DNA of 64,000 nucleotides from Hydra vulgaris (lineage: Eukaryota; Cnidaria; Hydrozoa; Anthoathecata; Hydridae), in assembly GCF_038396675.1 (NCBI RefSeq), contig NC_088928.1, positions 58,687,501-58,751,500 on the forward strand. The letters run 5' to 3'. A program made the position numbers and the translations under genes. Within the stretch, counting starts at the first letter, position 1, and every line of letters starts with the position of its first letter. The notes beneath the pieces were generated by a model, which saw only the letters and a program-made list of their open reading frames with translations, had not been told where the DNA came from and did not search any database. Shown piece by piece: positions 12,350 to 24,200 of this stretch.

Positions 12350-14800
12350 ACTATAAAACACAAAAAACCATCATCATCACTAAGTTCTCTAAACCTATTA
12401 TTCACTAATATTCGTGGTCTTTGAAGTAACTTTTCTTCTGTTGAGTCTTATCTCTTGCAAAGTTCACCAGACCTACTTGCTCTTTGTGAGACTAATTTGA
12501 GTTCAGCTGTCACAGTTTTGATCACAGTTTGATCTCTTTAAAACTAATATCTCATTCTTCTTCATCACCTGAATACCCCTATTATCGAACCTCTTACAAC
12601 TACAGTAAAGCTGACTGGGATTCTTTCCGTGATTTTCTTCGTGATGGCCCTTGGGTAGAAATCTTTCAACTTCCTGTCGACAAATGTGCTTCTTACATAA
12701 CTTCGTGGATTCAGGCTGGCATGGAATCTTTTATTCCCTCTCCACGATTCCAGGTCAAGCCTCACTCTCCTCCATGGTTTTCCTCACGCTGTGCTGCTGC
12801 GATTGCCAATCGAAACCGTTACTTCCATATTTATCAGCAAAACAATTCTCCAGAAAACAGACGTCTGTTCATTACTGCTAGAAACCATTGTTAAAAGGTT
12901 TTGTCTAACGCCAAAGCCCGCTATTCTCAGGTCATGAAATCTCGCATTTCATCTCAAACATTAGGCTCTCGTGACTTCTGGAGAATCTTTAATAGTATCA
13001 ATAATAAGGGCAAATCTTTAATTCCACCTCTCTGGTATGGTTCAAACTTTGTCACCTCACCTAAAGACAAAGCCGAACTGTTTGCTAAAAACTTTTCATC
13101 AATATCATCTCTTGATTCCACTAATTGCGTTCTACCTGATATTGCCAACAAACAGGTTGATCTATTGCTTGACATTCGTATCACTCCAGCTTCTGTATCT
13201 AAAGTGATATCCTGCCTAGACTCTTCTACAGCTTGTGGCCTGGACAACATACCTGTTATTGTCTTGCAGAAGTGTTCTCCGGAGCTGTCGTCTATACTCT
13301 CAAAATTATTTAATAAGTGCTTATCAGAGTTTTGTTTTCCAGCCTGCTGGAAAGCGGCATCCGTTATCCCTATCTTAAAAAAATTCTGGAAAGCGATCTG
13401 ATTCATCTAACTACCCTCCCATTAGTCTTCCTCCTATCATAAGCAAGGTTTTTGAATCTTTAATTAACAAACACTTAATCTCTCATCTTGAAGCTAATAA
13501 CTTTCTGACCATTAATATGGATTTCGATCTTCTCGTTCTACAGCTGATTTGCTAACAGTAATAACTGATAAGTTTTATCGTGCATTAGATAAAGGTGGAG
13601 AGGTTAAGGCCGTCGCTCTTGACATTTCAAAAGCTTTTGATAAAGTTTGGCATGCTGGTCTTCTCCATAAGCTTTCTTCTTATGGTGTGTCTGGCAACAT
13701 CTTTAAGATTATTGAATCCTTCCTTTCCAATCATAGCATAAAAGTTGTCCTTGATGGACAGCACTCTTCTTCTTATTCTGTAACTTCAGGGGTTCCTCAA
13801 GGTTCTATCCTTGGCCCTATACTCTTTTTAATTTACATCAACGATCTTCCAGATATCCTCACATCTAAGGTGACATTGTTTGCTGATGATACTACCATTT
13901 ATTGTTGTCGTGATACGAAACCAACACCCTCTGAGGGGGCATTTGAGTTTAAAAAGGATCTCACTTTTGCTACAGCATGGGGCTGACAGTGGCTGGTGAA
14001 CTTCAATACAGATAAAACTCAATTTTTTTCAGCCAATTGTTATCGCAATAATTTAAATCTTCTTCTTTAGTCATCTAATCTTTATCTTCTAGGATTAACT
14101 CTTACTTCTAATCTTTCTTGGAAACCATATATCAAATCAGTTGCAAAATTAGCATCTGCTAAGGTTGCATCTCTTTATCGAGCTCGTCACTTTCTTATTT
14201 CGGATTCTATTCTCTATCTCTATAAATCTCAAACCCGACCTTGTATGGAATACTGTTGCCATATCTGGGGCAGATCTTCTAACGATGCCCTTTCTCTTTT
14301 AGACAAGGTGCAAAAACGCATTGTAAACATAGTTGGACCTGCTCTTGCAGCCAACCTCCAACCATTATCACATCGCCGTAATGTTGCTTTTCTTTCTCTT
14401 TTCTACAAATACTATAATGGGCACTGCTCTAAAGAGCTAGCGTCTCTTGTGCCATCTACAAAAATGTATTCTCGTGTTACTTGTCATTTAATTAAGTCTC
14501 ATCCTTTTTCTGTGGCTGTTCCTAAGTGCTCCAAAAATGCTTATTCGGCTAGTTTTTTCCTCGAACATTGGCTCTTTGGAATTCGCACCCTTCATCTTGT
14601 TTTCCTGATTCATATAAATTGCAATCCTTTAAGTGTTCTGTCAATCGTTATCTTGCTCTACAATCTTTATCTTTTCTCTTTCAGTAACTGTAGTGGTGTA
14701 GTGGTAAGAGCGTTGTTTTCCTGATTCATATAATTTGCAATCCTTTAAGTGTTCCATCAATCGTTATCTTGCTCTACAATCTTCATCTTTTCTCTTTCAG
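12350..14800 (+). pseudogene. LINE endonuclease/reverse transcriptase, copy 1
   Basis: The endonuclease starts NKVPKTIKHKKPSSSL and reaches LALCETNLSSAV, then jumps to the distal 'DHSLISLKL' block at about 12515, so the catalytic SDFN segment is gone. A TAA at 12892-12894 separates it from the RT part in the same frame; copy 2 has the same stop. RT blocks: TACGLDNIPVIVLQKCSPEL, VALDISKAFDKVWHAGLL, SGVPQGSILGPILFLIYIND, LFADDTTIY (catalytic FADD intact). Frame breaks lie near 13380-13540 and at 13984, with a deletion near 14060. The C-terminus has MEYCCHIWGRSSNDALSLLD. Confidence 0.88.
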
Positions 14801-14832
14801 TAACTGTAGCGGTAGTGGTAAGAGCGCTCGCT
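14601..14832 (+). repeat. 115-bp tandem duplication spanning the LINE-SINE junction
   Basis: TTTTCCTGATTCATATAA...CTTTCAGTAACTGTAG...GTGGTAAGAGCG occurs twice in a row with a period of about 115 bp. Each unit holds the last part of the LINE coding/3' region plus the first 25-30 bases of the SINE head. The duplication therefore arose after the SINE inserted. Confidence 0.8.
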
Positions 14833-15100
14833 TTGTAAGCGAGAGGTTTGGAGTTCGACTGCCACCACGTCTCTGGAAGTACCGCGCTCAACTTAGTTTC
14901 TCCGCGCAGCGGCCTTGCTTGGCAAGGTTCATGTTTCGGAGTTAAAGAGTTGAGAGAGGGTTGCACCACGAATAACAACTAAAAAAAAATAAAAAAAAAG
15001 CACAAAAAAAAAAAAAAAGAGCAGCCTCTTCGACTGTAGTGGCCCCCCTCGGGCCTTGGGGAGGTGGATAATCTAAAAAAAAAAAAAAAAAAAAAAAAAA
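14806..15100 (+). mobile_element. tRNA-derived SINE, copy 2, inserted in the LINE 3' end
   Basis: The head is tRNA-like: GTAGTGGTAAGAGCGCTCGC with a perfect anticodon-arm stem (CTCGC, loop TTTGTAA, GCGAG; anticodon TGT) and a B-box-like GGAGTTCGACTGCC. The body has CTGGAAGTACCGCGCTCAAC and TTGGCAAGGTTCATGTTTCG. The tail is CGACTGTAGTGGCCCCCCTC then poly(A) 15075-15100. Removing it restores CAGTAACT/TCCAACTTT exactly as in LINE copy 2, so the insertion point is certain. No clear target duplication. Confidence 0.85.
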
Positions 15101-15269
15101 TTCCAACTTTAATTAGTAGCTGCTTGCAGCCTTGTTGGAAAGCGAAGATATTTAAAAAAAAAAAAAATAGCCCCTGGCTGTAAATATACATATTTCCTAT
15201 ATATGTATGTATGTATATAGTTGAAAATTTTAACAACAAATTTCTTTATTATTATTATCAAAAAAAAAA

Positions 15270-16098
15270 CATTTCTTTAGATAAGAGTATGGTTGGCTAC
15301 AAAGGAAAGACACCACATCTGCATCAATATATGCCAAACAAATGTCATTCTAGATTTGGGATTAAGTTATGGTGTTTTTCAGACAGTACCAATGGTTATT
15401 TGTGCCAATTCAAAATTTACAAGGGAGGAAAGACCCAGATGTAGCAGCCATTGCAGATGGTATGACTTATAGCTTAGTTTTTCGTCTTTTGCGCCTAACT
15501 AATTTCCTACATCAAGGTCATCACTTAGTTATGACAATTATTTTACTTCTCCTCAACTGTTATTAGTTCTATATGCTCAACAGACCATTGCAACAGGCAC
15601 AGTGAGAGTCAACAGGAAAGGTCTACCAGAAATCTCCATTAAATCAAAATTAAAAAACAAGGAGGTTTGCCAATATAGAAAAGGTCCTTTGTTGTGTGTG
15701 GCATACCAAGATGGTAAATAAGGCCTATATTACTATCAACTGTTGCCAAAGCAGGTTTTACTGAAATGCATAACAGAAGAGGAAATATAGTTATAAAACC
15801 AAATATTGTTGCCTTTTAAAATAAAACCATGGGTGGTGTAGATTTGGGTGATGCACAGCTCTATGTGTACTTGTCTGAGCGTAAAACAATAAAGGGGACA
15901 ACTAAAGTTGTTTTTTCTATATTTGGTAGGGCAATTTTAAATGCTATTTATTGTATAAGCTCAATACAGATGAACATAAGCAAATGTCAAGAATAGATTT
16001 TATGATGGCTATAGTGGAAAGTTTAGCCGGAGGTTATTTGCCAGAGAAAGTAATTTCTAAAAGACGAACATCTAGAGAGATTGAAGTGAACTTTTAAT
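15270..16098 (+). pseudogene. piggyBac transposase remnant
   Basis: Fragments in order across frames: ISLDKSMVGYKGKTPHLHQY, then FGIKLWCFSDSTNGYLCQFK (the piggyBac 'DE.M..fKGr...kqY.p.Kp..wGfK.w' block), YLHQGHHL, TIATGTVRVNRKGLPE, VCQYRKGPLLCVAYQDGK, then ISSIQMNISKCQE/FMMAIVESLAGGYLPEK. The N-terminal third is absent and there are several stops and shifts. It begins about 100 bases after the LINE poly(A), with no terminal repeats seen. Confidence 0.78.
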
Positions 16099-16284
16099 CT
16101 TATATAACCTACAAAAAAATAAAGTTCAAAAAAAAGTTGTTTTCTGGTTTGCTTTTTTCTTATGTTTTTTGCCAATTTTTTTTTTAGTTGAATTTTTCTG
16201 AATAGCGTTTGAATTTTATCTCAAAGGGTTAAATCATCAAAACATCTAAACAGTCGTGGTCAAGTTGTCAACAACAAAAAAAAA

Positions 16285-16575
16285 AATTTGCGAGGTCAGA
16301 AATAGCGCCCTATCGCATGCCATTCCTGTCCAAGCTAGTATATGTGTGTGTGTATATATATATATAAACCCTCGGAATCAGGAAAAATGAGGTCAAAATA
16401 AATTGCTGACCTTAAACTGTTAGAGGTCAGCAAAAAAAATTTTATAGAAAGAGGTTATCATAAAACATAGAAACGAGGTCGGCAATTTTTGGCTGACCTT
16501 GAACACTTTTAAGTCGACTGTTTGGTAGGATTTGCTGAAGGCCAACCCTAATTCTGAGAGCTGATATATATACAT
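16285..16575. repeat. GAGGTC / TTGCTGACCTT repeat cluster
   Basis: At least six direct or inverted copies of a GAGGTCRGCAA-like motif lie in 260 bp (about 16292, 16391, 16425, 16454, 16472 and 16494), with the inverted form TTGCTGACCTT paired to several. They are flanked by AACCCTCGGAATCAGG and, inverted, CTAATTCTGAGAG. It looks like the body of a non-autonomous element with multiple transposase-binding sites. Non-coding; family unknown. Confidence 0.5.
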
Positions 16576-16604
16576 ATATTATACTGCTTGCACTATTTTA
16601 ATAA

Positions 16605-16690
16605 GCAAAAAGCACCAAGTTTGATCCCCACATATCCCTCTCTGGTAGTACCTGGTTCAATATGTTTGTCAGAAATATTAGGCTGCGAAA
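16605..16690 (+). mobile_element. SINE fragment, copy 3
   Basis: AAGTTTGATCCCCACATATC, CTCTGGTAGTACCTGGTTCA and the following bases align with the B-box and mid-section of the two SINE copies (TTCGACTGCCACCACGTCTC, CTGGAAGTACC). Head and tail are missing. Confidence 0.5.
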
Positions 16691-17932
16691 AACAACAACA
16701 AAAAGCCATAAAATGATTTCTTTTAAAATACCATCAAATGATAAGCATTTAAGGTCTACAGTTTTTTTAAATTGAACAAAAAATTCTAATTAATTTTATT
16801 CTGTTTACTTTAATAATAATTTAATAATAGTTTAGTAATACTTTAATAATAGTTCTTAATAATAGTTTTACTTTTTTAATTTTCTTTTATCTGTTATAAG
16901 TTATTTTAATGAAAGCATCTTCACTTTTTTTTTTTTTAAATGCTGATTGATTTTAGATGTTTTTCTTTTAATAACTTATATTGCTTTTAAGTAATCTTGA
17001 AAATAATTAATAAATAATTTTTTAATCTTTTAATTAAAATAATCATAATCCAATAAAATTTTAATTCCTTCAAAAATTTTTGCACAAACACTTCATGCAA
17101 TCTAGTGTCAACTGATGGTTTCATTAGATTTATCAAATTAATTGACTCAAAGCTCACAATCAAAGACTGCATAAACTATTACCAAAAAACCTTCTAAAAC
17201 TGTTTAAAAAAGTAAAAAGTGTTAGCCTTAATGATATTCCTTCTCTGTGAACCAGCAGAAATAATTACTTTAGCAGTGCAATTCTTACAAAATAATAATA
17301 AAATTATGATAAACAATGATAATATAAAAATAATAATTGAATAATGAGAAAATGAATGTAAATGATGATGATGGTAATGATGTAAATGATGATGATGAAA
17401 AACAACGAATACAAAATTACAATAAACAGATAAAACAATAAAATTAAAAATACTATAACTGTAATGTTCTTACCGCCTATTATTAGAAAGAAAATAATGT
17501 TGTCATGTATATAACCTTTATTTACTAGAATTATAGTGAATATTATGCTTAATTAAATAACCTATATTTTAAACCGAAATAATTTTTAAATTATTTTGAC
17601 AGTTTAAGCACAAAATACACCTGTCCATATTTGACAATTTCAGGCAAACAGGTTTTCAAAGTTTGAGATCCTCAATTATTTAGCTAATCATAAATTATTT
17701 CAGAAGATAAAAACTGTTATCTATGTTTATCTTTAACATCTAACTATATTTTTAATAATATTTATAGTCAAAATGTCAAGAAGACTATTGACTTGCTGTT
17801 ATCTCATGTACCATCTAATTATTAGCAAAGTTAAAAACTCAGCCTTAAAACCAAAATGGCAAACAAACTTAATGATATAATAACACATTAATTTCATAGT
17901 AATAGATTCTTAATTATATTAACATAAAATAC
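16691..17932. other. Intron 3, AT-rich, no gene seen
   Basis: About 1.2 kb with a (GATGAT)n-like simple repeat at 17355-17400 and TTTAATAATAG direct repeats at 16810-16870. Nothing else supported. Confidence 0.5.
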
Positions 17933-18089
17933 CTTTGACAATGGTTTCACTACCAACCATAGGATATACAGAATCTAGAGCAATATCCCGCAAATTTTTA
18001 TCCTTTTCATCAATATAACAAACTCTGCCATCTTTAAATGGAATAGCTTTATAAACAAGAGCTTCAGCATCTCCATGTCCATAGATTAT
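17933..18089 (-). CDS. TAF6L: TAF6L-like gene, exon 3 (post-histone-fold segment)
   Basis: A 157-bp exon (52 codons plus one base) with acceptor TTTAAAG and donor GTATTT. It enters in phase 0 and leaves in phase 1. The residues begin IIYGHGDAEALVYKAIPF and continue to DIALDSVYPMVGSETIVK. TAF6/TAF6L proteins have at this point a YG...-turn, a PF/PM segment, a D/E-rich strand and a block ending before the HEAT-repeat region. The phase-1 end matches the phase of exon 4 7.9 kb away, which supports the chain. Confidence 0.8.
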
Positions 18090-18256
18090 CTTTAAACAAA
18101 ATATTCTTTAAAATAGCCTTTATTCTTTAGTTAAACAATTTTTTTAATAGTAACAATAATTTTAATTTAAAAATTTCAATATTTGAAAACTGCATTATTT
18201 TTTGTATTAAAAGTTTTTTTGTATACTATGTCAGCTTCAATAAGAAAAACACTTAC

Positions 18257-18343
18257 TTCAGTGTTCATTTCTTTTAAAGCATTGTTAAAATCTTCAGTTG
18301 TCAAACATGTACGTTTTGCGTGCTTCATAAACATAACAGCATT
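18257..18343 (-). CDS. TAF6L: TAF6L-like gene, exon 2 (second half of histone fold)
   Basis: An 87-bp exon, phase 0 at both ends, bounded by an AG acceptor after a T-rich tract (TTTTTTTTAG) and a GTAAGT donor. It encodes 29 residues starting NAVMFMKHAKRTC and ending KEMNTE. Placed directly after exon 1 it completes the histone fold with the conserved pattern FMKHAKR..LTTEDFNNAL. It is too short to find by ORF length; phase, splice sites and family match support it. Only 167 bp separate it from exon 3, while 17.8 kb of transposon-rich intron separates it from exon 1. Confidence 0.82.
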
Positions 18344-20280
18344 CTAAAAAAAATTTAAATATTTTAATTTATTCAGTTTTTATAGCTTTTAATAGTGATT
18401 TGATTTTACCCAGGTGAGTGGAACTAATATGACCCTGACTCTGAAAAACAGATCTTGATAAACAAACATGAAGAAATAAGTTGAACAAACTATACTCAAA
18501 AGTTAATTATAAGTTAAAAGTTAAGATATCATATAGTTATTATCTTATTTTGGATTTAAAGATTTTTCTATTTGAGGTTAAAGATTTAGGTGCAAGGTCT
18601 ATAGAGGCAGTTGTGTATAATGGGACATTAATACCGAAAAGAAAATGTCTTCAAATGTAAAAGAAGAAATCGAGAATATCCTAATATGGAAAAGGAAGCA
18701 AATTTTATTTAGATACTGACCTTTTTATCAAGGCATTAAAACATTTGAATAAAAATTATATTACTAAGTAAGGTTATATTTCTTTTATTATGCTTGTTAC
18801 AAATTTCATTATATTTTTCATTATGCTTGAAAAAAGCCTTTATCAGGCCTTGTTATGAAATTTAGTTGGAAAACAGAAAAGTGTAATGTAAGTTAATGTA
18901 ACTTTACTCAATATTCATATTTACATTGTTAAAAATTATGTCAGTTGGGTATTTTGAAGTACCGCATTGCAATTAAATTTAATTCAAATCCACCTTAAAA
19001 ATCTTTTAAAGACCTAAAATCTTTTAAAGACCTTATATCTTTAAGTTAAACAGCATTTTTATTTAAAAAATTCTCAATAAAATTTAAATGTTTTTGAAAA
19101 AAATATAAACTTCCTTATTTTAAAAAACTATACTATTTATTTCATTATACTATTTATTTCACTATACTATTTACTTCATTAAACATTCATAACACTACAT
19201 TATTGTCTTATGTTTGCTTTTTCGCAATTAAGTTGCTTTTTTTTTTTAATGAGGCAAAATTGTTTGTGGGTAGAGTTTTTAACGGTCAATTACTTAATTT
19301 TTTATCAACTATAAAATTATCTATTTCTTATAACAACTTTAAACAAACTATTCATCGAGTTTATCAGTCAATAAGATATTTGTCTGACTAGATTACTTTG
19401 TATCAACATCATTTTAAACATGATTAAACCTTTTTTCATTAAAACTTTCATCAAAAATATAAAAATTAGCAATCGCGATTGCTTCAAATAATATACTTTC
19501 CTGATCGCTAAATGACTTTGGCCCATCGCAATTTGTAATCGCTTATTCGCCACTTTAACATATATTTTCAATTTTATACTTATTTACAGTTTTTTTTTTG
19601 TGGTTGAAAAATAAAAAAATAAAAACTATTAATAATTTTTTTATTTTTTTAAACATTTTGGCTTTAACAAAATTTTCACTAACTACTCATAAACTAGTTA
19701 ATCATTTCTAATCAAAGTTTATTCTATGATCAATGTTCTATGATAAGTCTAAATAATTAATGATAAAGACAAAAACTTTTGCTAAAAAACAATTTCAAAA
19801 TTAAAAAAAACATCTTTTTATAAATTTGTTATATGAAGTTTACTAAGTTTTCTTCATCATAGTGAAGAAACTTATCATCATAGTGAAGAAACAGTAAAAA
19901 AATTTTAAAACAGAGCATTTTAAATTTTTTTAAAATTTCATAAAATAAATTTAAATTTATTAATATTTAATAATAAATTTAATTTAAATATAACAAAATA
20001 AAATCTGAATTAAAAATTTCTTAAAACAAAATCGTAGAAAAAAAACTATTAACTGTTTTTTTTTAATCAAAATAAAAACTATTTCATAATTGCAGTGAAA
20101 ATGTTTTTTACAACAATTAATTAGTCCTTAACGTTTTCCGCATAAACTATTTCAAAAGACTATTTACATTATCTAATTGAAAAAGGTTTTGTGTATCATA
20201 AAACGCAAAGGTGAAATTGCCATTTCGTAGATAAAATTCACATGGTGTAATGTAATAGTTCTTAACAAGGCCTGCAATAA
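18344..20280. other. Start of intron 1, AT-rich, no gene seen
   Basis: About 1.9 kb without supported coding sequence. It contains the dispersed repeat copy B (18848-19030), a triple ACTATACTATTTAYTTCATT run at 19125-19185 and long A/T tracts. Confidence 0.5.
18848..19030 (+). repeat. Dispersed repeat, copy B
   Basis: Partner of 10721-10905. Shared blocks include CCTTGTTATGAAATTT, TGTAACTTTACTCAATAT and AAATTTAATYYAAA. The ATCTTTTAAAGACCTAAA end is locally duplicated here. Confidence 0.7.
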
Positions 20281-20289
20281 TATATATAT

Positions 20290-20340
<51 letters not shown>

Positions 20341-20346
20341 TTTTTA
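20278..20346. repeat. (TA)n followed by poly(T)
   Basis: About 45 bp of TA/CATA repeats run straight into about 24 T. Read on the minus strand this is poly(A) followed by TA repeats, possibly the tail of an old retroelement. About 80-150 bp to the right, GCTACATCGACWATCTTATA is repeated. Confidence 0.6.
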
Positions 20347-20626
20347 CTGTAAAACATGTGCAAAATACTGCTACATCGACAATCTTATATTCAATGCAGA
20401 TATATATAGTCAATGCAGCAATACTTTTGGGAGTAATGCTACATCGACTATCTTATAGCCTGCGGCTACAAGGAAGTGCAGCTACATTGACTGATTGTTT
20501 GGTTGGGGCAGGCAGTCTTTCAAATAATTGAAAAATAGGTTTTTAAATAAGTTTTTAAACTTCTTCCTGTCTTTGAAACAATTTAAAAAATAAAAAGAAA
20601 CTTGATTTTATTGTAAATATAAAATT

Positions 20627-20629
<3 letters not shown>

Positions 20630-20717
<88 letters not shown>
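20630..20717. repeat. (TA)n microsatellite
   Basis: About 85 bp of uninterrupted TA dinucleotides ending in CACATATATATG. Confidence 0.95.
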
Positions 20718-20724
<7 letters not shown>

Positions 20725-21231
20725 TATGTTATTATGTTTTTGTTTTGGTTTTGCTTTTCAATTTTTATTCAGACTTTATTCTTTTATTCTCCAGTTTTAT
20801 CAGTTGTATAATCAGATTTTTCTCAAGCTTATTCTACATACAATCGAACCAATAATTTGCAAGCAACGCAAAAAATGGCAGATAAACAAGCTTCGCAACC
20901 ATCAAGTTTCTTTATTCAAGCATCTTAAAATTTTTTGCAATGAACGTAGCAATTTTGCAAGATTTATTTGAATATTAATATATTGTCTATATATTGAACA
21001 AAATATAACAATTTTTTATTGCGCTTCTTTAGTTGATTCATTTTTCTTGTGCATTGTGAATTAAATTAAATTTAAAAACCGTAATATTTTTTTAAACCGT
21101 GATACCTCTATGCTATAAAGATTTAGTGACAATTCTATTTAAATTTTTTTAAAAATAAAACATGAACCAAAGAATTCTATTCTTTTACAATTGTTATTTA
21201 ACTGTTTAGACTAAAATTTTAATTACTATTA

Positions 21232-24200
21232 GGGTCATTCCATGCCAAGTGGTGCAAAGGTCCCTTATGGACCATCTCAGATTTTATTGAAATTTTTTGA
21301 TTTCGTACATATATATGTTAAAAGCATGTTTTGAAAATTTTAGATCAATATCTAATATGGTTCTTGAGAAAACGCTATTTAAGTAGTGGGCTATTTTGCA
21401 TAAAATTTCACTCTACAAGAAAAAAGGGTTTTTTCATCATTTTTAACAGCCAATAACTTTTGAACAAGTTAGTTTTATACTTCAATTATTATAAGATAGC
21501 AAGTGTGCTGTGGATACTTTGAAAAAAGAAAAAAATATTATTTCTGGCATCTTAACTTTTTCCATAATGGCGGGCTAAAGTTGATTTTTTTGTTTTAAGA
21601 ATAAGTTTTTTTGTGATTTTAAAGACCTTAATCTTAAAAACTAGTTACAAAGTTAATACAAATCAAATTGCCTACTGATCTGCATGTGGTGGATAAACAT
21701 TTTTAAAAAAATCAGTTGATTAAAGAGCTGCATTCAAAAGTTATAGGTCTCCAAAATGAGTCAGATCGAGATTTTCGTAAAATTGATCTGTGATGCAAAG
21801 CATCTGTTACCTAAGATGGCACTTTTTTTTTTTTATAAAATTTTTTATACGCATCAATTAAAGACTGTTAATTAATAAAAACCAAAAAAATTAATGGGCG
21901 CTTATTTATAACCCCCAAAAGGTAGTCTCTAAATATCAGGTAAATTTTCCATAAAATTCTGAAATTGACATAATAAATAAATGCATTGAATTATATAATG
22001 TTATTTATTATGAAATATCAATTAAAAAATATCAATGCTTAAAGCCTTTTAATCCCTTTAGATAAAGAACTTTTAAATCCCAATAGATAAAGTCCCCTCC
22101 CCTCTGTCCCCTCCCCTCTTTATAATACAATAATTTTTTTAATGAAAAACAAACAAAATGTTTTTAAGAAAATAAACAAAAATAATAAAATTTGCAAAAA
22201 CTTAAATTTCTCAAATAATAAAATAATCTCATTGATTTCTTTTAAGTCAATACTATAAAATCTTCCACTGTTTGACTGGACTATAAGAGATTGCACTTTG
22301 CATAAAATATGCATTAGAGGTACCCAACAAAGATCATCTCTGCATGGCCACGTAAACTTGTTACATAAAGACTTTTTCATGAATTTCATATTAAGATCTT
22401 GATGCTCTTCTGAAATACTAAGAATATTTCCTAAATACCATTGAGCATCGTAAACGCAGGCCACATATTCTCCTGGTGAGTAACTGGAAATTTTATTAAT
22501 ATAAATTCTACAAGTACAAAAATCCACATTAGTGCAAATAATATCAAATGAGACTCTTCTTATTTTTATTGAGGTAAGTGACATTGGGATAAAACTGTGG
22601 TGGTTTCGTGTCCCAGGTATTGTCGAACAAGAACGATATCTCTCTTCCAAATTGAAGTTTGTAGTATGTGTTTCTATTGAAACTTTGTCAACAAAAAAAA
22701 AAGATATTCCTTTGTTGTGTTGAACACACCAGCTGTACATTTTGCTTGGTGTCAATAGGATCGTTTAGTGATTGTAGACTGGCTCGTGCAACAAGACGTT
22801 TCACTGTTCCACCATCACCATCACAAGGGCTTTTACCATGCGATGTTGCAAAAAAGTGCCACTCTGCAGTCATGTCAAAATTGTGTTTATGGTAGCATAA
22901 GTTGATAAGATTTTTGTAATTTTTATATTGTGATGCAGCTCCATCACTAAAATAGATAATGTGTTCAAATGTTTGTAATTGTTTAAGTTTATCAATAACA
23001 TTACCGATAAAGCAATGAACAGCATCTGTTCCATGTTTCAGATGATCTGATATAACACAATAACTTTGACTATCAAGTTTTCCATCTTTTATAAACAAAG
23101 GGGTGCACAGTTGCTTGGCTGTTATTCCAGTGAAAACCTTGCACTGCATCCTGTATTAGAAAACTATAGTTTTCTGCAAAGTCAAGAAGAACCAAAGCTT
23201 GATTTTCTTTTAAATTAGTTTTCAAATGTTGGTAGTAGGTGGCTTGACTTTTTGATATAAAATGATGCACTCGTAAACTATCTAACTGTTCATAAACCAT
23301 TTCAATAAATTCATCTAAAGGTAGAGTTGCTGGTACTAAAGTACATTGGTAATTTGATTTTTGCCATTGATAAAAGTTAACTTCACTAATTTCTTTTTCT
23401 GTAAACAAAGTGTCAATGTAGTCTAACAAAACCTTTTTAGCAGGACATTTATCGCAGCTATGCAGCATACAATCTCTATTTTCAATGCTACAAACCATTA
23501 ATTTTAGTAAGATTTTGTAATCAGAAATTCCAGGAATTTTCTGTACAAGGAGCTTTACATTTTGATGGTACTGGCAAACACAAACTGCATGCAGACCAGA
23601 AGCACCACCCACAGGAATGCACCACTTGGGCCTTAGCTCACAAAATTTTGAAAATCCAACTTTAAGATAATTATATTTCTTTTTAAACTCAATATGTAGC
23701 TCTTTCATATTGACTAGTAGAAGGCGCTTTTGGATATGTTGCTTTTTACTATCTACTTTAACTGAAACAAACTCTTTTTTTCCTGGACAAACCCTTGAAT
23801 ATTCATCGCATTCGTAGAAATGAACAACCTCTGTAATTACATCTTCGCTTAGTTTTCTACCCAATTTTGGAGAAGGTTTTGATAGTATTCCACTTTTTTT
23901 ACTTAATTTTCTGGCTTGTACTACAGATCTTTTTGAAGTAAAAAAAAACTTCTGAGTTTTCTCTATTGACCAACTGTCTGGAGTGAGTGTAAGAAGTGTG
24001 ATTTTTTCAGAATTTGACAATGTTTTTTCAAATTTTGACTTAATTTGAGTCATAATATTGTCTAAATCTGTGTTTGTTTTTTTCAAACATTTTTTTGTGG
24101 GTGATTCAATTCCACAAAGTGCAGCTATTTCTAAACCTAGCACCATGGCAACAGCCTTTTGTGTATGAGCTCTTACGCTATCAATTTTACGCTTTCCATA

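Larger units (their letters stand above)
11577..15167 (+). mobile_element. LINE (jockey/CR1 group), copy 1, degraded, near full length
   Basis: Collinear with the copy at 31090-34690 on the other strand. A roughly 750-bp 5' region (CCTGCTACTGGTAACATGTA onward) precedes an endonuclease/reverse transcriptase frame. The element ends AGCGAAGATATTT followed by a 14-base poly(A) at 15154-15167. Compared with copy 2 it lacks about 530 bp of endonuclease and has a SINE in its 3' end. Integration polarity is plus, antisense to the host TAF6L transcript. Confidence 0.9.

Noticed and set aside
14806-14880. Functional tRNA gene with anticodon TGT
   Set aside because: The anticodon arm is perfect, but the acceptor and D arms do not pair well and the sequence continues into a SINE body with poly(A), inserted in a LINE.
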